64,000 nucleotides of DNA from Pyropia haitanensis (Eukaryota > Rhodophyta > Bangiophyceae > Bangiales > Bangiaceae): the NCBI GenBank assembly GCA_008729055.1, contig SDUX01000004.1, forward strand, positions 3,784,172 through 3,848,171. The letters run 5' to 3'. The notes under the pieces are model-generated. The model was given only the letters and a program-made list of their open reading frames with translations, had not been told where the DNA came from and did not search any database. Each line of letters opens with the position of its first letter. The stretch's first letter is position 1. This document shows positions 1-10,671 of this stretch, in pieces. The position numbers were made by a program, and so were the translations under genes.

Positions 1-694
1 TGCGCCCTCCCACCTGGGCTGACTAGACCGCACCTGGCGGGGGCGACGAGCGGGATGTTCGAACAGGTGGCCTCGATGCGGCAGCGCACAAGGAGATGTC
101 GGGTGGGACTCGGCGGTGGGGCCCGGCCTGGAAGCGGGGATCTCGTTTTTGACAGGTGGTGGCGCAGCTTTGGTCTGGATTTTGACGCTGCGTACGTGTC
201 TGCCAAGAGTAGGTGCCGGACAAAAGTATTGAACGTAACAGCGCGAGCGCCCCCGCCCCCCCCCTGTCACTTGTCCGGCTGGTCCCCACGTGCCAGACTC
301 CGTGGCAACGCGCGACCGACGCCACTGCCGCGGCTCACAACCTGTTCATCGTCGCGTCAAGTCCGCTCCCCGTGCCGCCCGCGGTAGCGACCGGCTCTCG
401 CACATGTGTGCTGGCAAGCACATCGCGCTGTCCTCCGCTCTGGCCCGATGAGCGGCTCCACGCCTTGGCGCCCGTGGTTGCTGTTGTTCGGCGGCGGCGT
501 AGCTACATAAACGAGCAGGTGTGCGCGAACCTTCGCCCGCCTGCCCGTCCCCGTCGCCGGCGCCTAGCCACCGGTGCAACGGTTGGCACTTGCGTCGCTC
601 CCTCGCCAGACGTCTGCTCGCCCACCCCTGCCGCGGCCGCCCGGCTTGCCCCCCCCCCTCCGCGCCTCTTGGGTTCCTCGTCGCCACCGTTCTC
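1..694. other. Upstream region of the first P450
   Basis: No recognisable gene. Open frames on both strands lack conserved motifs. A TATA-like stretch (ctacataaac, around 502-511) lies about 185 bases before the P450 start codon, and a run of ten C at 649-658 ends 36 bases before it. These may be core-promoter or 5' UTR elements, which is inference only. Confidence 0.4.
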
Positions 695-2600
695 ATGGCC
701 CGCACGCCGCTCCCGCCGTGGCCCGTCACGGCGATCGCCGTCGCGGCCGCCGCGGCGGCGGCGGCGGTGGTGACCCCCGCTCTGGTCGGCGGCGGCTGGC
801 GCACCGCGGTGGTGGCGGCGGCCGCCGCCGCGGCCTTGACCAGGCTGGCATGGCCGCGCTTTGCGACCGACACCCTCCGCCTCCACGGCACGTCCTTCCC
901 GGCACCCGCGAGCCCGGGGGACTGGCCGCTCCTGGGGCGGTTTGCGGAGCTCGCCGCCGCCGTGTCGAGCCGCCGCATGTGCTACCTGTTTGCCGACTGG
1001 CGCGCCGCGGCGGGCGCGCCCAACTGGCAGGTTTGGATGGCGGGGGCGCGAACGGTCTTTATCACGCACCCGGCCGACGTGCGGCACGTGCTGGCGCGGG
1101 TCAACCCGCCGCGGGACCGGCAGGTGCTCGCGGCGCTGGGCCTGTTCGTCAGTCCAGACATGCTCCTCTTGACGTCGGGCGACGTGCACGTGCGCGCGCG
1201 GCGGCTGCTGGTACCGCCGCTCAACGCCGAGGCGGCGCTAGCGCTGGCCGTGCGGGTGGTGGTGGCCGAGGCCGCGGGGCCGGGCGGGCGCCTGGCCAAG
1301 GCGCTGGCCGCCACGGCCGCCACGGCGGCGGGCGACACGGTGCGCGGCGGCACCGACGCCGCCGCTGCCGGCGCGTCGTTGAACATGAGCCGGCTGCTCG
1401 AGCGGATGACGCTGTCGGTCATCCACGAGGTGATGGTGTCCCGGCCGTTGCCGTCGGACGAGGTGCTCGACCGGCTCAACTCCATCTTTCCGCTGTCCAT
1501 GCCCGTCGGCATAGTGCCGCCGCCCAAGAAGCTCTGGGCCCCGCGCGCCGTCGGCCGCATCCAGGCTGTGGGCGACTACTTTGTCGCTATGTACAAACGC
1601 GACGCGGCGGCACGGCGGGCGGCCTACGCGGACGGTTCGTGGAAGCCGGTGCCGCCCAAGGACCTTCTCGACGTGCTGCTGGCGGATGTGGACCAGCCAA
1701 AGGGGGCCTACCGGGGGGACCACGTGCGCCTCGCTGCCGACTATATGATCCTTCTCGCAGCTGGCTATGACACCACCGTACGTGATCAGGGAGGTGTTGC
1801 TGCGTTCGCTCTTTTTTTGTCTAACAGCTATCCTTGTGACCATTCATTGCCTTTGCTGCAGCGACTTGGCGTTCCCGTGTAACTCACTGGGATGTCTGTT
1901 CATCTCTTGCGGCACATGATTTTGGACTGTCTGTGACTCTCCCGCCACATGCCTCGTCTGTTCTGTACTGCAGGCACACTCCCTCGAGTGGGGCATCCTC
2001 ACCCTCTGCCGCCACCCCGAAGCCCAAGACCGCATCGTCGATGAAGTGGTGGACGTTCTCGGCTGTCCGCGCGACACGCCCGCGGCGAAGCTTCCGCTCA
2101 CGCCCGCCGCCCTGGACCGGCTGACGTACCTCCACGCTGTGTGGAAGGAGGTGATGCGGCTGTACCCGCTGACCGCGGGCGGCCCCAACCGCCGCACCGC
2201 CGCGCCCGTGACGCTACCGTCGGATGGGAGCGTCATCCCCGCGGGCACGAGCATCAAGCTGTCCCAGTTTGTCGTCCTCCACGACGAGGCCGTCTTCCCA
2301 GACGCCTACGCCTTTGTGCCCGAACGGTGGCTGCCAGACGGGCCCGGCGGCCCGGACGGCGTCAACGTCGCCCACGGGTCCTACTTTCCGTTTGGCCTCG
2401 GCCCGATCGCGTGCCCGGGCCGGCGGCTGTCGCAGCTCGAGTGGAAGACCGCCATCGTGTGCATCCTGTGGGCGTACCAGGTGCGGCTGGCGACGGCGGA
2501 GCCCATCCGGGGGTTGGACCTCGGCACCTTCCGGCCGGCGCCGTATGAGGTGCGGGTGGCGCAGCGGGCGGGCGCGTCGCCGGCGCCGCCGCGCGCGTGA
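695..2600 (+). CDS. Cytochrome P450 monooxygenase, two exons, atypical heme-loop residue
   Basis: Exons 695-1777 and 1974-2600 join in phase 0 (GTACGT donor, CAG acceptor) to give 569 residues. Heme-thiolate monooxygenases of this family usually oxidise lipids, sterols or terpenoids at the endoplasmic reticulum. The substrate cannot be read here. An Ala/Val-rich hydrophobic N-terminus (about residues 8-48) looks like a membrane anchor. The I-helix oxygen-activation motif AGYDTT (residues 356-361) ends exactly at the intron. Exon 2 carries the K-helix ExxR (KEVMRLYP), a PERW motif and the heme loop FGLGPIACPG with Cys508. The loop position normally held by Arg is Ile506. The start is the first ATG before the anchor and needs no upstream exon. 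A paralogue lies at 37811-39715 with the intron at the equivalent codon. Family assignment is firm; the subfamily is not. Confidence 0.93.
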
Positions 2601-3573
2601 GGGGCGGGTCCGCTCTTGTGTTTGCTCGGTATGCGTTGTTGCGCTGCGTGGGACGTTTGCATCCACGCATGGCCGTTTCGTTCCCTGATGTGAGCAAGTT
2701 TCAGGAGAGCCACACCGTATCCCCACGGCCAAACGGGGGGCCCGCTATTGGAAGCAACAGGAAGCGGGGACGGCGGCGGCGGGGGCGGCACCAAGATGAG
2801 CGGAACAGGAAAAGAGGGGGGGAGGCGGGCAAGAAGAGTCAAGGGCACCCGCCGCCGCGCCCGTAGCGGCTCTCGCGCAAACTGCATGCCGCTCCTGCGT
2901 GGCGGCAAGACGGGAGCTCCCCTCCAGAGGCGAGAGGGCGGCCGAGCTCACCAGACGGCGCCGCCGTGGCCGCGCCCACCAGCGGTGCGGGCGTACATCC
3001 CCGTGGGGCCACTGCGGACGACGGCAGCGCCAAGAGGTGGAGGGTCCGCGTCGAGGAGGGAAGGCGCGCCCAGCGCCAGTCGGGGAGAGGAAATGGGTAC
3101 CGCCCCAGTCGGGCAATAAAAAAAAAAAAAAGCAGAAGGGAGAAAAGGGAGGCGACGGCGCCGTGTGGCCAACCCCCGCCGGGCGGTGGCCAGCGCGTCC
3201 CACCGCGGTGGCCGCCACGTGCCAACGCCGGCCGCCCGTCGCCGCGCCGGCCGGTGCAAGTACCTTGTATGTCACCGTCGGCGCACCGCGTGGCGCCAAC
3301 CACCCAGTGGAAAACACCGCGGACACGGCGGGGCAGGGTCCGCGGTAGCGGCGTCTACCACCGCCAGGGGTGGAAGTGGAAGGCGGGGGATGGCAGTCCC
3401 ATTGACGACACCGCGACCAGCAGCGGGGGTAGCGGCAGCGACTGCCGAGCACACCGACAAACGCTGCGCCGCGTGCCCCTCTCCCGTCCTCGCCGCCCCG
3501 CTCCCAGCCCACCCCCAGACCGCCACCCCCCCCCCCCCCCCACCCCCCCCACCCCCCCCCGCCGCTCATGTGG
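2601..3573. other. Intergenic region between P450 and the palmitoyltransferase 3' end
   Basis: No gene supported. It holds the convergent 3' flanks of the P450 (+) and the ankyrin-DHHC gene (-). A tract of about a dozen A follows an AATAAA-like word near 3115-3132, and C-runs fill 3530-3560. Open frames across it are low-complexity and have no motifs. Confidence 0.5.
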
Positions 3574-4074
3574 TCAGCGGCGTGATCTCATCCCCCCCTT
3601 CCCCCCCCCGCTCGCCGCCCATGCCCGACAGCACCACCGCGTCGCCAACCCCCCCCCCCCCCCCCCGGCCAGCCCGTCGAGCGCCGACCCCGACGGCGAC
3701 GTCCGCAGCGCGGTCACCCCCCCATCGTCGGCGCGCCAAAACGCCGCGCAGTTGCGGCGCGCCGAGCCCGTGTCGTACACATTCGCCGGCGGCTCCCGCG
3801 CGGCGGGCGCCGCGCCAGCGGCCGCGGCGGACGCGGCGGCGGCGGCGGCGGCCGCCGCGGCGCCGGCCGGCCCGCCCACCCGCGACGCGGCGAGCGCGAC
3901 GCTCGCGAGGCGCCCCGCCCCACGCGCGACCGCCTCGTTGGTGGTCAGGTTGCGGCCAATCAGCTGCGCCTGCGTCGCGAGGAGGCCCGCCACAAACGCG
4001 CCGAGGAGGGTGTGGAGGGTGGCGAGGGTGGCGGCGGCGGCGACCCAGCCGCCGCCGCCGCCGCCGTGCGCCGT

Positions 4075-4107
<33 letters not shown>

Positions 4108-5632
4108 GACGACCCACAGCGCCTTGGCCGCGGCGGCCACAAACAGCCCCTGCGCGGCGAGCGTGGCCACCCCGTACGCGAGGAGCCACCGGTGGTTGGC
4201 CGCGCCGACCGGCCCGCCCACCCACGGGCAGTAGTGGTCGTACCGCGCGATGCACCGGTCCGTCGTGGCGTCGTGCTTGGACCGCGGCGGCCGCGTCGCG
4301 AGGCACGTGTAGCAAAACCGCGACGGCGACAACAGCGCCGCCGCGGGCGCGTCCGCCGCCAGGCTGTCGGCGGTATCGCCGCCGCGGACGGCGGGCGGCG
4401 TCGACGCCGCGGCGAGCGCCCGCCCCAGCCGCCGTCGGAACGTGGCGGGCGTGCCCCGCGGCAGCACCCCCGCCCCGCCAAACGTGGTGCGGGTGCCGGT
4501 GGCGAGGCTCGCCGCCGCCGTCGCCAGCAGCGCCACCGGGTGGAGCGCGGCGGGGCCAACAGCGCGGCCGAGCGTCGGCACCACCCACCCAAAATAGACG
4601 ACCAGCGACGCGGCGAGGACGGCCCAGTAGCCAAACACGACGGGCAGCTGCCGGAGGGGCACCCCGCCCAGCCGCCGCCGCCCCACCGCCGCCGCCCAGC
4701 CGCCCGCCGCGGCGGCGCCGCCGCCGCGGCGGCCGGCGGCCGGCGCCGCCGCCGCCGCGCCACCCGTGCCCGACGACGCCCACGTGTCAAACGCAACGAC
4801 CGCGCGCTCGTGGCCGCGGGCGGCGGCGAGCGCGCGCGGCGGCACGCCGTCGGCGTTTGCGGCGGTCGGGTCGGCGCCCGCGGCGAGCAGCGCCAGCACC
4901 GCGAGCGCGTGCCCCCGCTCGGCCGCCCGCAGCAGCGGCGTCATCCCCCGGCCGTCGCGCACGTCGGGGGGCGCCCCCCCCAGCACACACAGCGCAACGA
5001 CGGCGCCGTGGTGCCCCATGTACGCCGCCCAGTGCAGCGGCGTGTGGCCGTCAGCGTCCACACCCGCCGCGGCGGCGCCCCCCCCCAGCAGCGCGTACAG
5101 CACCGCCACGTGCCCGTACTGCGCCGCGTGCGCGGCGGCGTCGTAGCCGCGGCCGTCACGCGCGGCCGGCGCGGCGCCGCCGCGCAGCAGCAGCAGCGTC
5201 GCCTGCAGGCGGCCGCCGACGGCCGCCCACATGAGCGGCGTCTGGCCGCCCTGTGCGGCCGACGCGGACGGGGTGTCCACCGCGGCCGGGTCGGCCAGGA
5301 GGAGCAGCTCGAGGAGCATCGACGCGCCGTCCAGCGCCGCCCAGTGCGCGGCGGTGTGGCCCGCCCCGTCGCGGACGCCCGAGATGAGGCGCGGCGTCGG
5401 CAGGCGGAGCGCGGCGGCGGAGAAGGCACGGACGGAGCGGCTGCGGACGGCGGCGAAGAAGGCGGTGACCGCGTCGGTGAGGGGGGGGGGGGGGGGGGGG
5501 CGGGGGGGGGGGGCGGGGGGGACGCCGCGGGGGGGGGGGGGCGCCCGCCGCCGTGGGGGGGGTCGGCGCCACGCCGCCATTGGCGCCGACCGTGTCCCCG
5601 CCGCCGCCGTCGCCGCCGCCACCGCCGCCGCC

Positions 5633-5663
<31 letters not shown>

Positions 5664-5748
5664 CCGGGGGGGAGGGGGGGGAGCCGCCCAGGTCGCCGCC
5701 AGCGACGCCGTCGGCCCGCCGGCGGGGCGGGCCGGGATCGACCCGCAT
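3574..5748 (-). CDS. Ankyrin-repeat DHHC palmitoyltransferase (Akr1/HIP14 type) with a DHYC core
   Basis: Single exon of 724 residues from the ATG at 5748; a later ATG at 5580 is also possible. The family S-palmitoylates proteins at the Golgi or plasma membrane. After a Pro/Ala-rich leader, about six ankyrin repeats span residues 123-316 (for example GHTPLHWAAYMGHHGAV). Two membrane segments follow, then the Cys-rich domain with RPPRSKH and the catalytic stretch DHYCPWV (about residues 503-509), two more membrane segments, and the TTxE-type motif TTNE (about 602). DHYC instead of DHHC is the form found in yeast Akr1. Several zinc-ligand cysteines are replaced: the HC pair reads HD, and the usual NC before VG reads GP. 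The leader is encoded by long G-runs on the + strand, so residues 1-100 are the least certain part. Confidence 0.9.
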
Positions 5749-6516
5749 CGTGGCGGCCGCGCCAGGCGCGCGGCGGCGGGGCGGGCGGCGAGGGGCGGGA
5801 GCGGCGGTGGCGCACGGCCACGGCCACAACGACCACAGCGTTGGTGGTGGTGGGCGTCGTCGTCGTGGTAGCGGCGGTAGGCGGACGCCAGCGTCGCGTC
5901 GGTGGCGTTGGGGGGGGCGCCGGTTGCCTCCCGTCGCGCAGCGACAGAGGAGCCCGCGTCGGCTGCCACCAGCGGCGAGCGCAGCGGGCGTCAGAGCGGC
6001 AAAGCGTGCGGAAGGGGTCGACAGGGGACGTCAACAGGGAGAAGGAAGGGACGAGGTGCGTTGGGGGGGGGGGGGAGGACGCGCTCGCTGACCTGGTCGC
6101 CGACGGCCTTGCGGGGAGGGTTCCTGGACCCCGGCCGCATCGCGCAGGTGGGCGCCGACGACCACGTGGCTGGTGCTTGAAATTCGCGCATCATCGTCTG
6201 CTGACGCTGGACGATTCGAACCAAGAAGTACACTGTTGCGCGACATGGAATGCATGATCGAATTGGTTGGGGCTGTGTGCGCAGCGCGGGTGGGTCAAGG
6301 CGCGCGTTCGCAGACGCGCACCTTGCGGCTGTTGGCGACTTGCACCCGCCCGCTGCCTTTGCCCTCCGCTCCCCACTCCCCGCCCCTCACCATCCCGCTG
6401 CTCCCGTGCTTCCGCATACGTCGGTTGGCACTCTACACGGGCGGCTGCTGGTTACCCCACCCTGCGGGCCTCGTTTGTCCACTGGTGTCGACCTCCCGCC
6501 GGGGGCGGGCGCCACC
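5749..6516. other. Divergent intergenic region before CNOT9
   Basis: Shared upstream region of the ankyrin-DHHC gene (-) and CNOT9 (+). It is G-rich at 5900-6080 and becomes more balanced from about 6180. No gene or known regulatory site is recognised; it presumably holds two divergent promoters. Confidence 0.4.
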
Positions 6517-8020
6517 ATGTCGGCCGGGGATGACAGCCACGTGCACCAGCTGGTGATGGAGCTGACGGATCCCACCAAGGTACGCGTGCCGGCCGCGGCA
6601 GCCGTGTGCTCTGCCACCGTGTCTGCCCGCCGCGGCGGCCGCGCCCTCGTCGCCGCAGCCAGTGGCACCCGACCCGCGGCGCCCGCCGCTGTCTCACGCG
6701 CTTCGCCGCACCCACCGTGTGGCGGCTGTGCCCCCGCCGTGGGTCGGTGACAAGGAGCACTGTTGCCCGCTGTTGGGCGGCCGTCGGGAGAGAGGGGAGG
6801 TGCGGGGGTGAGGCCCGCCGTGCGGTGGTGCTGGTGCGGGTCGCCTCCGCATGTGACGGTGGGGTGGTGGCGCGCCTGGCGGCCCACACCGCCCCCTGGT
6901 GGTGCTGTGGGGGCTGGCGTTGCCGCTCACGGCACGACCCGCGTTGGGGTGCAGCGTGTGGGGATTAATGCGCGATATGGGGCGGCCCCTCTTGGTTGGG
7001 TACCGTTGCTGACTGTGCTGTACCGACGTCTGCTGATGCTGCCTTTGGACGGCCTGGGTGCCGTTTTCCGCAATCGTGTGGGCGGCTGCCTTCTTGCTGG
7101 TGTCCTTTTATCCTTTTGGTTCTTTGGGTGCTGCACCACCTGCTCCCCGCTCGCCCTGCTCCCCCCCTTTTCCTCTCGTTGTCCGTGCGCCGCTCGTCTG
7201 CCGCCGGGACTACGCATGTTCGCAGCGGGAGAGTGCTCTATTGGAGCTGAGCAAGAAGCGGGAAGCGAGCGCCGACCTGGCGCCCATTCTGTGGACCTCG
7301 TTTGGCACTGTGGCGGCCCTGCTGCAGGAGATCATTTCCATCTACCCTCTGCTGTGGCCGCCTGCTCTGACCGCTCACGCGAGCAACCGGGTGTGCAATT
7401 CGCTCGCCTTGCTCCAGTGTGTGGCGAGCCACCCCGACACGCGGTCGCTCTTCCTGGGTGCCCACATTCCCCTCTTCCTGTACCCCTTTCTCAACACGGT
7501 GTCCAAGACGCGGCCGTTTGAGTACCTCCGCCTGACGTCCCTGGGCGTGATTGGCGCGCTGGTCAAGATGGACGACCCCGACGTGATCAACTTCCTCCTC
7601 CAGACGGAAATCATCCCCCTGTGCCTGCGCATCATGGAGACGGGCTCCGAGCTGTCCAAGACGGTGGCCACGTTTGTGGTCCAAAAGATCCTCCTCGACG
7701 CCAACGGCCTGGCCTACATTTGCGCCGCGGCGGAGCGCTTTTACGCCGTCTCCAACGTGCTGTCCAACATGGTCAAGGCGCTCGTGCAGGCGCCATCGCC
7801 GCGGCTGCTGAAGCACGTCATCCGCTGCTACCTGCGGCTGTCGGACAACCAGCGCGCGCGGGAGGCGCTGCGGGGGTGCCTGCCCAAGGCGCTGCAGAAT
7901 GGGACGTTTGCGAAAATTTTGGATGAGGACCCGACGACCAAGCGGTGGCTCGTCACCCTCCTGTACGCCCTCGACGTGGACAACACGCCGCTCGCGTCGC
8001 TTCCCGCCCCCGGGCAGTGA
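6517..8020 (+). CDS. CNOT9: CCR4-NOT complex subunit 9 (CNOT9/Rcd1/Caf40)
   Basis: Exons 6517-6579 and 7226-8020 splice in phase 0 to 285 residues. CNOT9 is the armadillo-repeat subunit of the CCR4-NOT deadenylase that docks on NOT1 and binds GW/Trp-containing silencing proteins. The match to animal and plant Rcd1 is near continuous: [57 protein letters not shown] and [16 protein letters not shown]. The short first exon supplies the expected helix ([12 protein letters not shown]) and starts in an ideal context, gccaccATGt. The N-terminus is shorter than in animals and the C-terminus ends soon after the last helix, as is usual. The 646-base intron has a GTACGC donor. Nothing appears broken. 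Identity is very secure. Confidence 0.97.
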
Positions 8021-9453
8021 TGTGGGCGTGTGCCCTGGGGGTGGGGGGCTGGACTGGTAGCTCAGGGGCGTATGCGACGTCGGGGACACGCGGGAGCGCG
8101 GTGCTGGCGGAGCAGCCGAAGCGGTGCGCTCTCTGGTGAGCAGCGCCGTCCCCCTTGTACAGCCGGTGGGTTTTCGCTCTCGGACACACGGTCGTTATCT
8201 CCAAGGAAGCAGCGGCGCCCTGGACAGTCCGCGGCATGCCCGTCAGCCCTGATGCGCTGGCCAAGCGCATAGGGTGCTACCTGGTGACCAACCACGCCTC
8301 GACCCCTCAGCCGCCGCGGCCGCGCCCACCAGCGCGTACGTGCTGCTCCCGCCGCGGTGCCCGCCATTGCCGCCGCCCCCGCCGCCGAGTGGCCCTGTTC
8401 GAGCCGAAACGCTGGCCATGCTGGCCGCCGCGGCCTGCAGTGCTTCCCGTCTCGACGGATTGTTGCCTGCTGGCCGCGCCTCGACGGGGTGAGTGCAAGC
8501 GTCGGTCGATGGTCCGGCTGTCCGCGCATTTTTTGCTTCTTTGTTGGAGGTCGTGGGCGGTCCCTCGTCTAAGTGTAGCATGGTAGAGACAGTGTGATTG
8601 TACGTGGGCGCGTTAGGTTGCCCCGCATGGCGCGAGGGGCGCCGCGCTGGGCAGGGTGTTGTGGGTGCTTCTAAAGGACGCAGAGGTGCTGTTTCCAGTC
8701 GTGGCGGGATGAAGCCCAGCTGCTCGACATTTGGTGTTGGTTTGGCCTCCTTTGTGAGTGCATCAACACGCTGAACCGCATCGCCGCTGGCCGCGGGCGG
8801 CCCGCTGCCGCTGGTCAGGCACTGTCTATCTTTGGGCGTCGCGCCGGCATTGACGGGGGCGGCTGCTGTGTGGACCCATAGGCGTACTGGATGTGACAGA
8901 GCGGTGTGGGTACCTCTGGAAGGATGGGGTTGGGCCCGTTGCTTGCGTGCCGTTGACGCCCGACGGGCTCGTAGGGTGAGCAACCCGTCGGGGGTGCGTG
9001 GGGGCGTGGGCCGCCCGCCAAGCGGGGGCGGGTGCGTGAGAGTGCAGCAGCTGATGGGCGCCAGGGAGCGGACTGAGTAGGGCAGCTTGTGGCGCCTCCA
9101 GCCAGAGGACACCAGCGAGCAGTCGCGGCTGCCGCCGCGCTCGTGCTTCCGCCACCCCGCTCTGTCCCGTGCTTTTTGCCATTGTCATGGACCAGCGGAG
9201 AAGAAAGTGGGCATCCCGACAGGCGTGGTCTCTCTGTGAAACGTGAGTGCGTGATCCCAGAGTACGATCCCGCCACTGTTGCCCGTGCGCTCTCCATCCC
9301 CGCCTGCAAACCCGCTCTCCCCCCCCACGCCACGCGCGTCTGCCTCGACCTTTGCTCGCCGCCCCCCCGCGCCGACCCCTCTACTGCTCGCCCCTCCCCC
9401 CCCCCCCCCCCCCCTCTGCTCGTCCCTCCGTCGCCGGCCCGTGCGCGAGCACC
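8021..9453. other. Intergenic region between CNOT9 and the MIF-like gene
   Basis: No gene is supported. A less GC-biased patch at about 8150-8290 follows an acceptor-like TTGTACAG. It reads briefly as plausible protein (SPDALAKRIGCYLV), but no partner exon or homologue is recognised. The last 60 bases are a pyrimidine-rich leader with a run of 19 C at 9396-9414, 39 bases before the MIF start codon. Confidence 0.4.
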
Positions 9454-10671
9454 ATGCCGACGCTGCAGGTACAAACCAACGTGGCGCTCCAAGGCGACGC
9501 GGCCGACCGCTTCTTTGCCGCCGCCACCGAGGTGGTTGCCACGGGTGCGTACGCGGCCGTTGCCGCCCCACGCCGCCTCACCCCATCTTTCTTTTCTTCC
9601 TACCGTCTCCCCCGCGTCCCGTCCGCGTGGCCCGGCCGTGCGGCCTAGGCCACGGCCCCCCCTGTGGGTCGCCGCCCAAAGCCCGCCGCCCCCCCGTGGC
9701 GTGCCCCCCGTGGCCTGCCCCTTTGCTCTGTACTTCTGACAGGGGTGGGACCGGCTGCGGCTGGGCGTCGACGCCGTCGCCGCGGCCGTCTCTTGTTTGG
9801 GTGGGATGGGGTGGGGAGTTCACGTGGTCCGCCCGCCGCGCCGCGGCGGACGCGTGGACGTTGGCTCCCCTCCCTGCCGCCCGCCAAGGGTGGCGGCTAC
9901 TCTTGGCCGACCCGACAGCCGCCAACTGACACCCCCGTGCCATCGTGTGGCCCGACGCCCCGTCCGCCGCTGTCCGCCTGCCCCCAACCGCCCCCCCCCC
10001 CCCTCCCCCCCCCTCTCCCCCCCTTGCAGCCCTGGGCAAGCCCCCCTCCTTTGTGCAGGTCTCCCTCACCACAGCCGCCATGTCTTTTGCGGGCACCACC
10101 GCGCCGACGGCGTACGTGTCGCTGACCAGCCTGGGCAAGGTGGAGGAGGCGGCGCCGGTCGCGTCGCGGGCGCTCGCGGAGCTCCTCACCGCCCACCTGG
10201 GCGTCGAGCCGGGGCGCGCGTGTACGTTGGCCGCCACTTTTGCCGGAGGAGGGGGGGGAAGCGAAGCCGGGCCAGGGAGGGGTGGGGGTGGCGGGGGAAG
10301 GGATTGTAGAGGGGGGGTTGCCTGCCGTTCGCCGCCGCCGCTGCGTTGCGGCGGTCGTCACGCTCGTCACCGCGGGGGCGCCGCTACCGCGGGCCGCGGC
10401 GGGACGCCCAAGCGCAGCTACTGACGCGCTCACGTCCCAACACAGCCGCTAACGCGCTCACGCCCCCACCGTTCCCTCCCACTTCCGTACCGCTCACGCG
10501 GGGCCGTTGTTGTCTCGACGGCGACCGCCGGTGGGTGCTCTTTGTCCTCTTCCGCGCCTCTCGTCGTGCACCCCCCACCCCGGCGTCTGTCTCCCCCCCC
10601 ACGCGACAGACATCCAGTTTTTCGACTGCCCCCGCCACATGATGGCCCTCAACGGCACGCCGTTTGGGTAG
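9454..10671 (+). CDS. MIF: MIF/D-dopachrome tautomerase-like (MDL) protein
   Basis: Three exons (9454-9544, 10030-10221, 10610-10671) give 114 residues, the standard length of the MIF/tautomerase family. The products are homotrimeric keto-enol tautomerases; plant MDLs are cytosolic or peroxisomal. The catalytic Pro follows the initiator Met (MPTLQVQTNV). The conserved Lys lies in ALGKPP, the strand after it carries MSFAGTTAP, and the C-terminus carries the Tyr/Asn region YIQFFD...LNGTPFG. The animal CxxC redox motif is absent (TAYV), as in plant MDLs. The splice phases rebuild conserved residues: G|CC makes the Ala of ALGKPP, and T|AC makes the Tyr of YIQFFD. This strongly supports the model. 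Donors are GTGCGT and GTACGT. A C19 tract sits just upstream of the ATG. Confidence 0.93.

Noticed and set aside
3115..3132. Poly(A) tract as evidence for a retroposed mRNA
   Set aside because: No upstream coding remnant or target-site duplication; it may simply be an A-run by a poly(A) signal.
2745..3569. 274-codon - strand frame downstream of the first P450
   Set aside because: Low-complexity Gly/Trp/Arg translation crossing the poly(A) tract; no motif and no start context.
6200..6230. Possible tRNA (B-box-like GGTTCGAATC on the - strand)
   Set aside because: No T-stem pairing, no A-box at the right distance and no acceptor stem.
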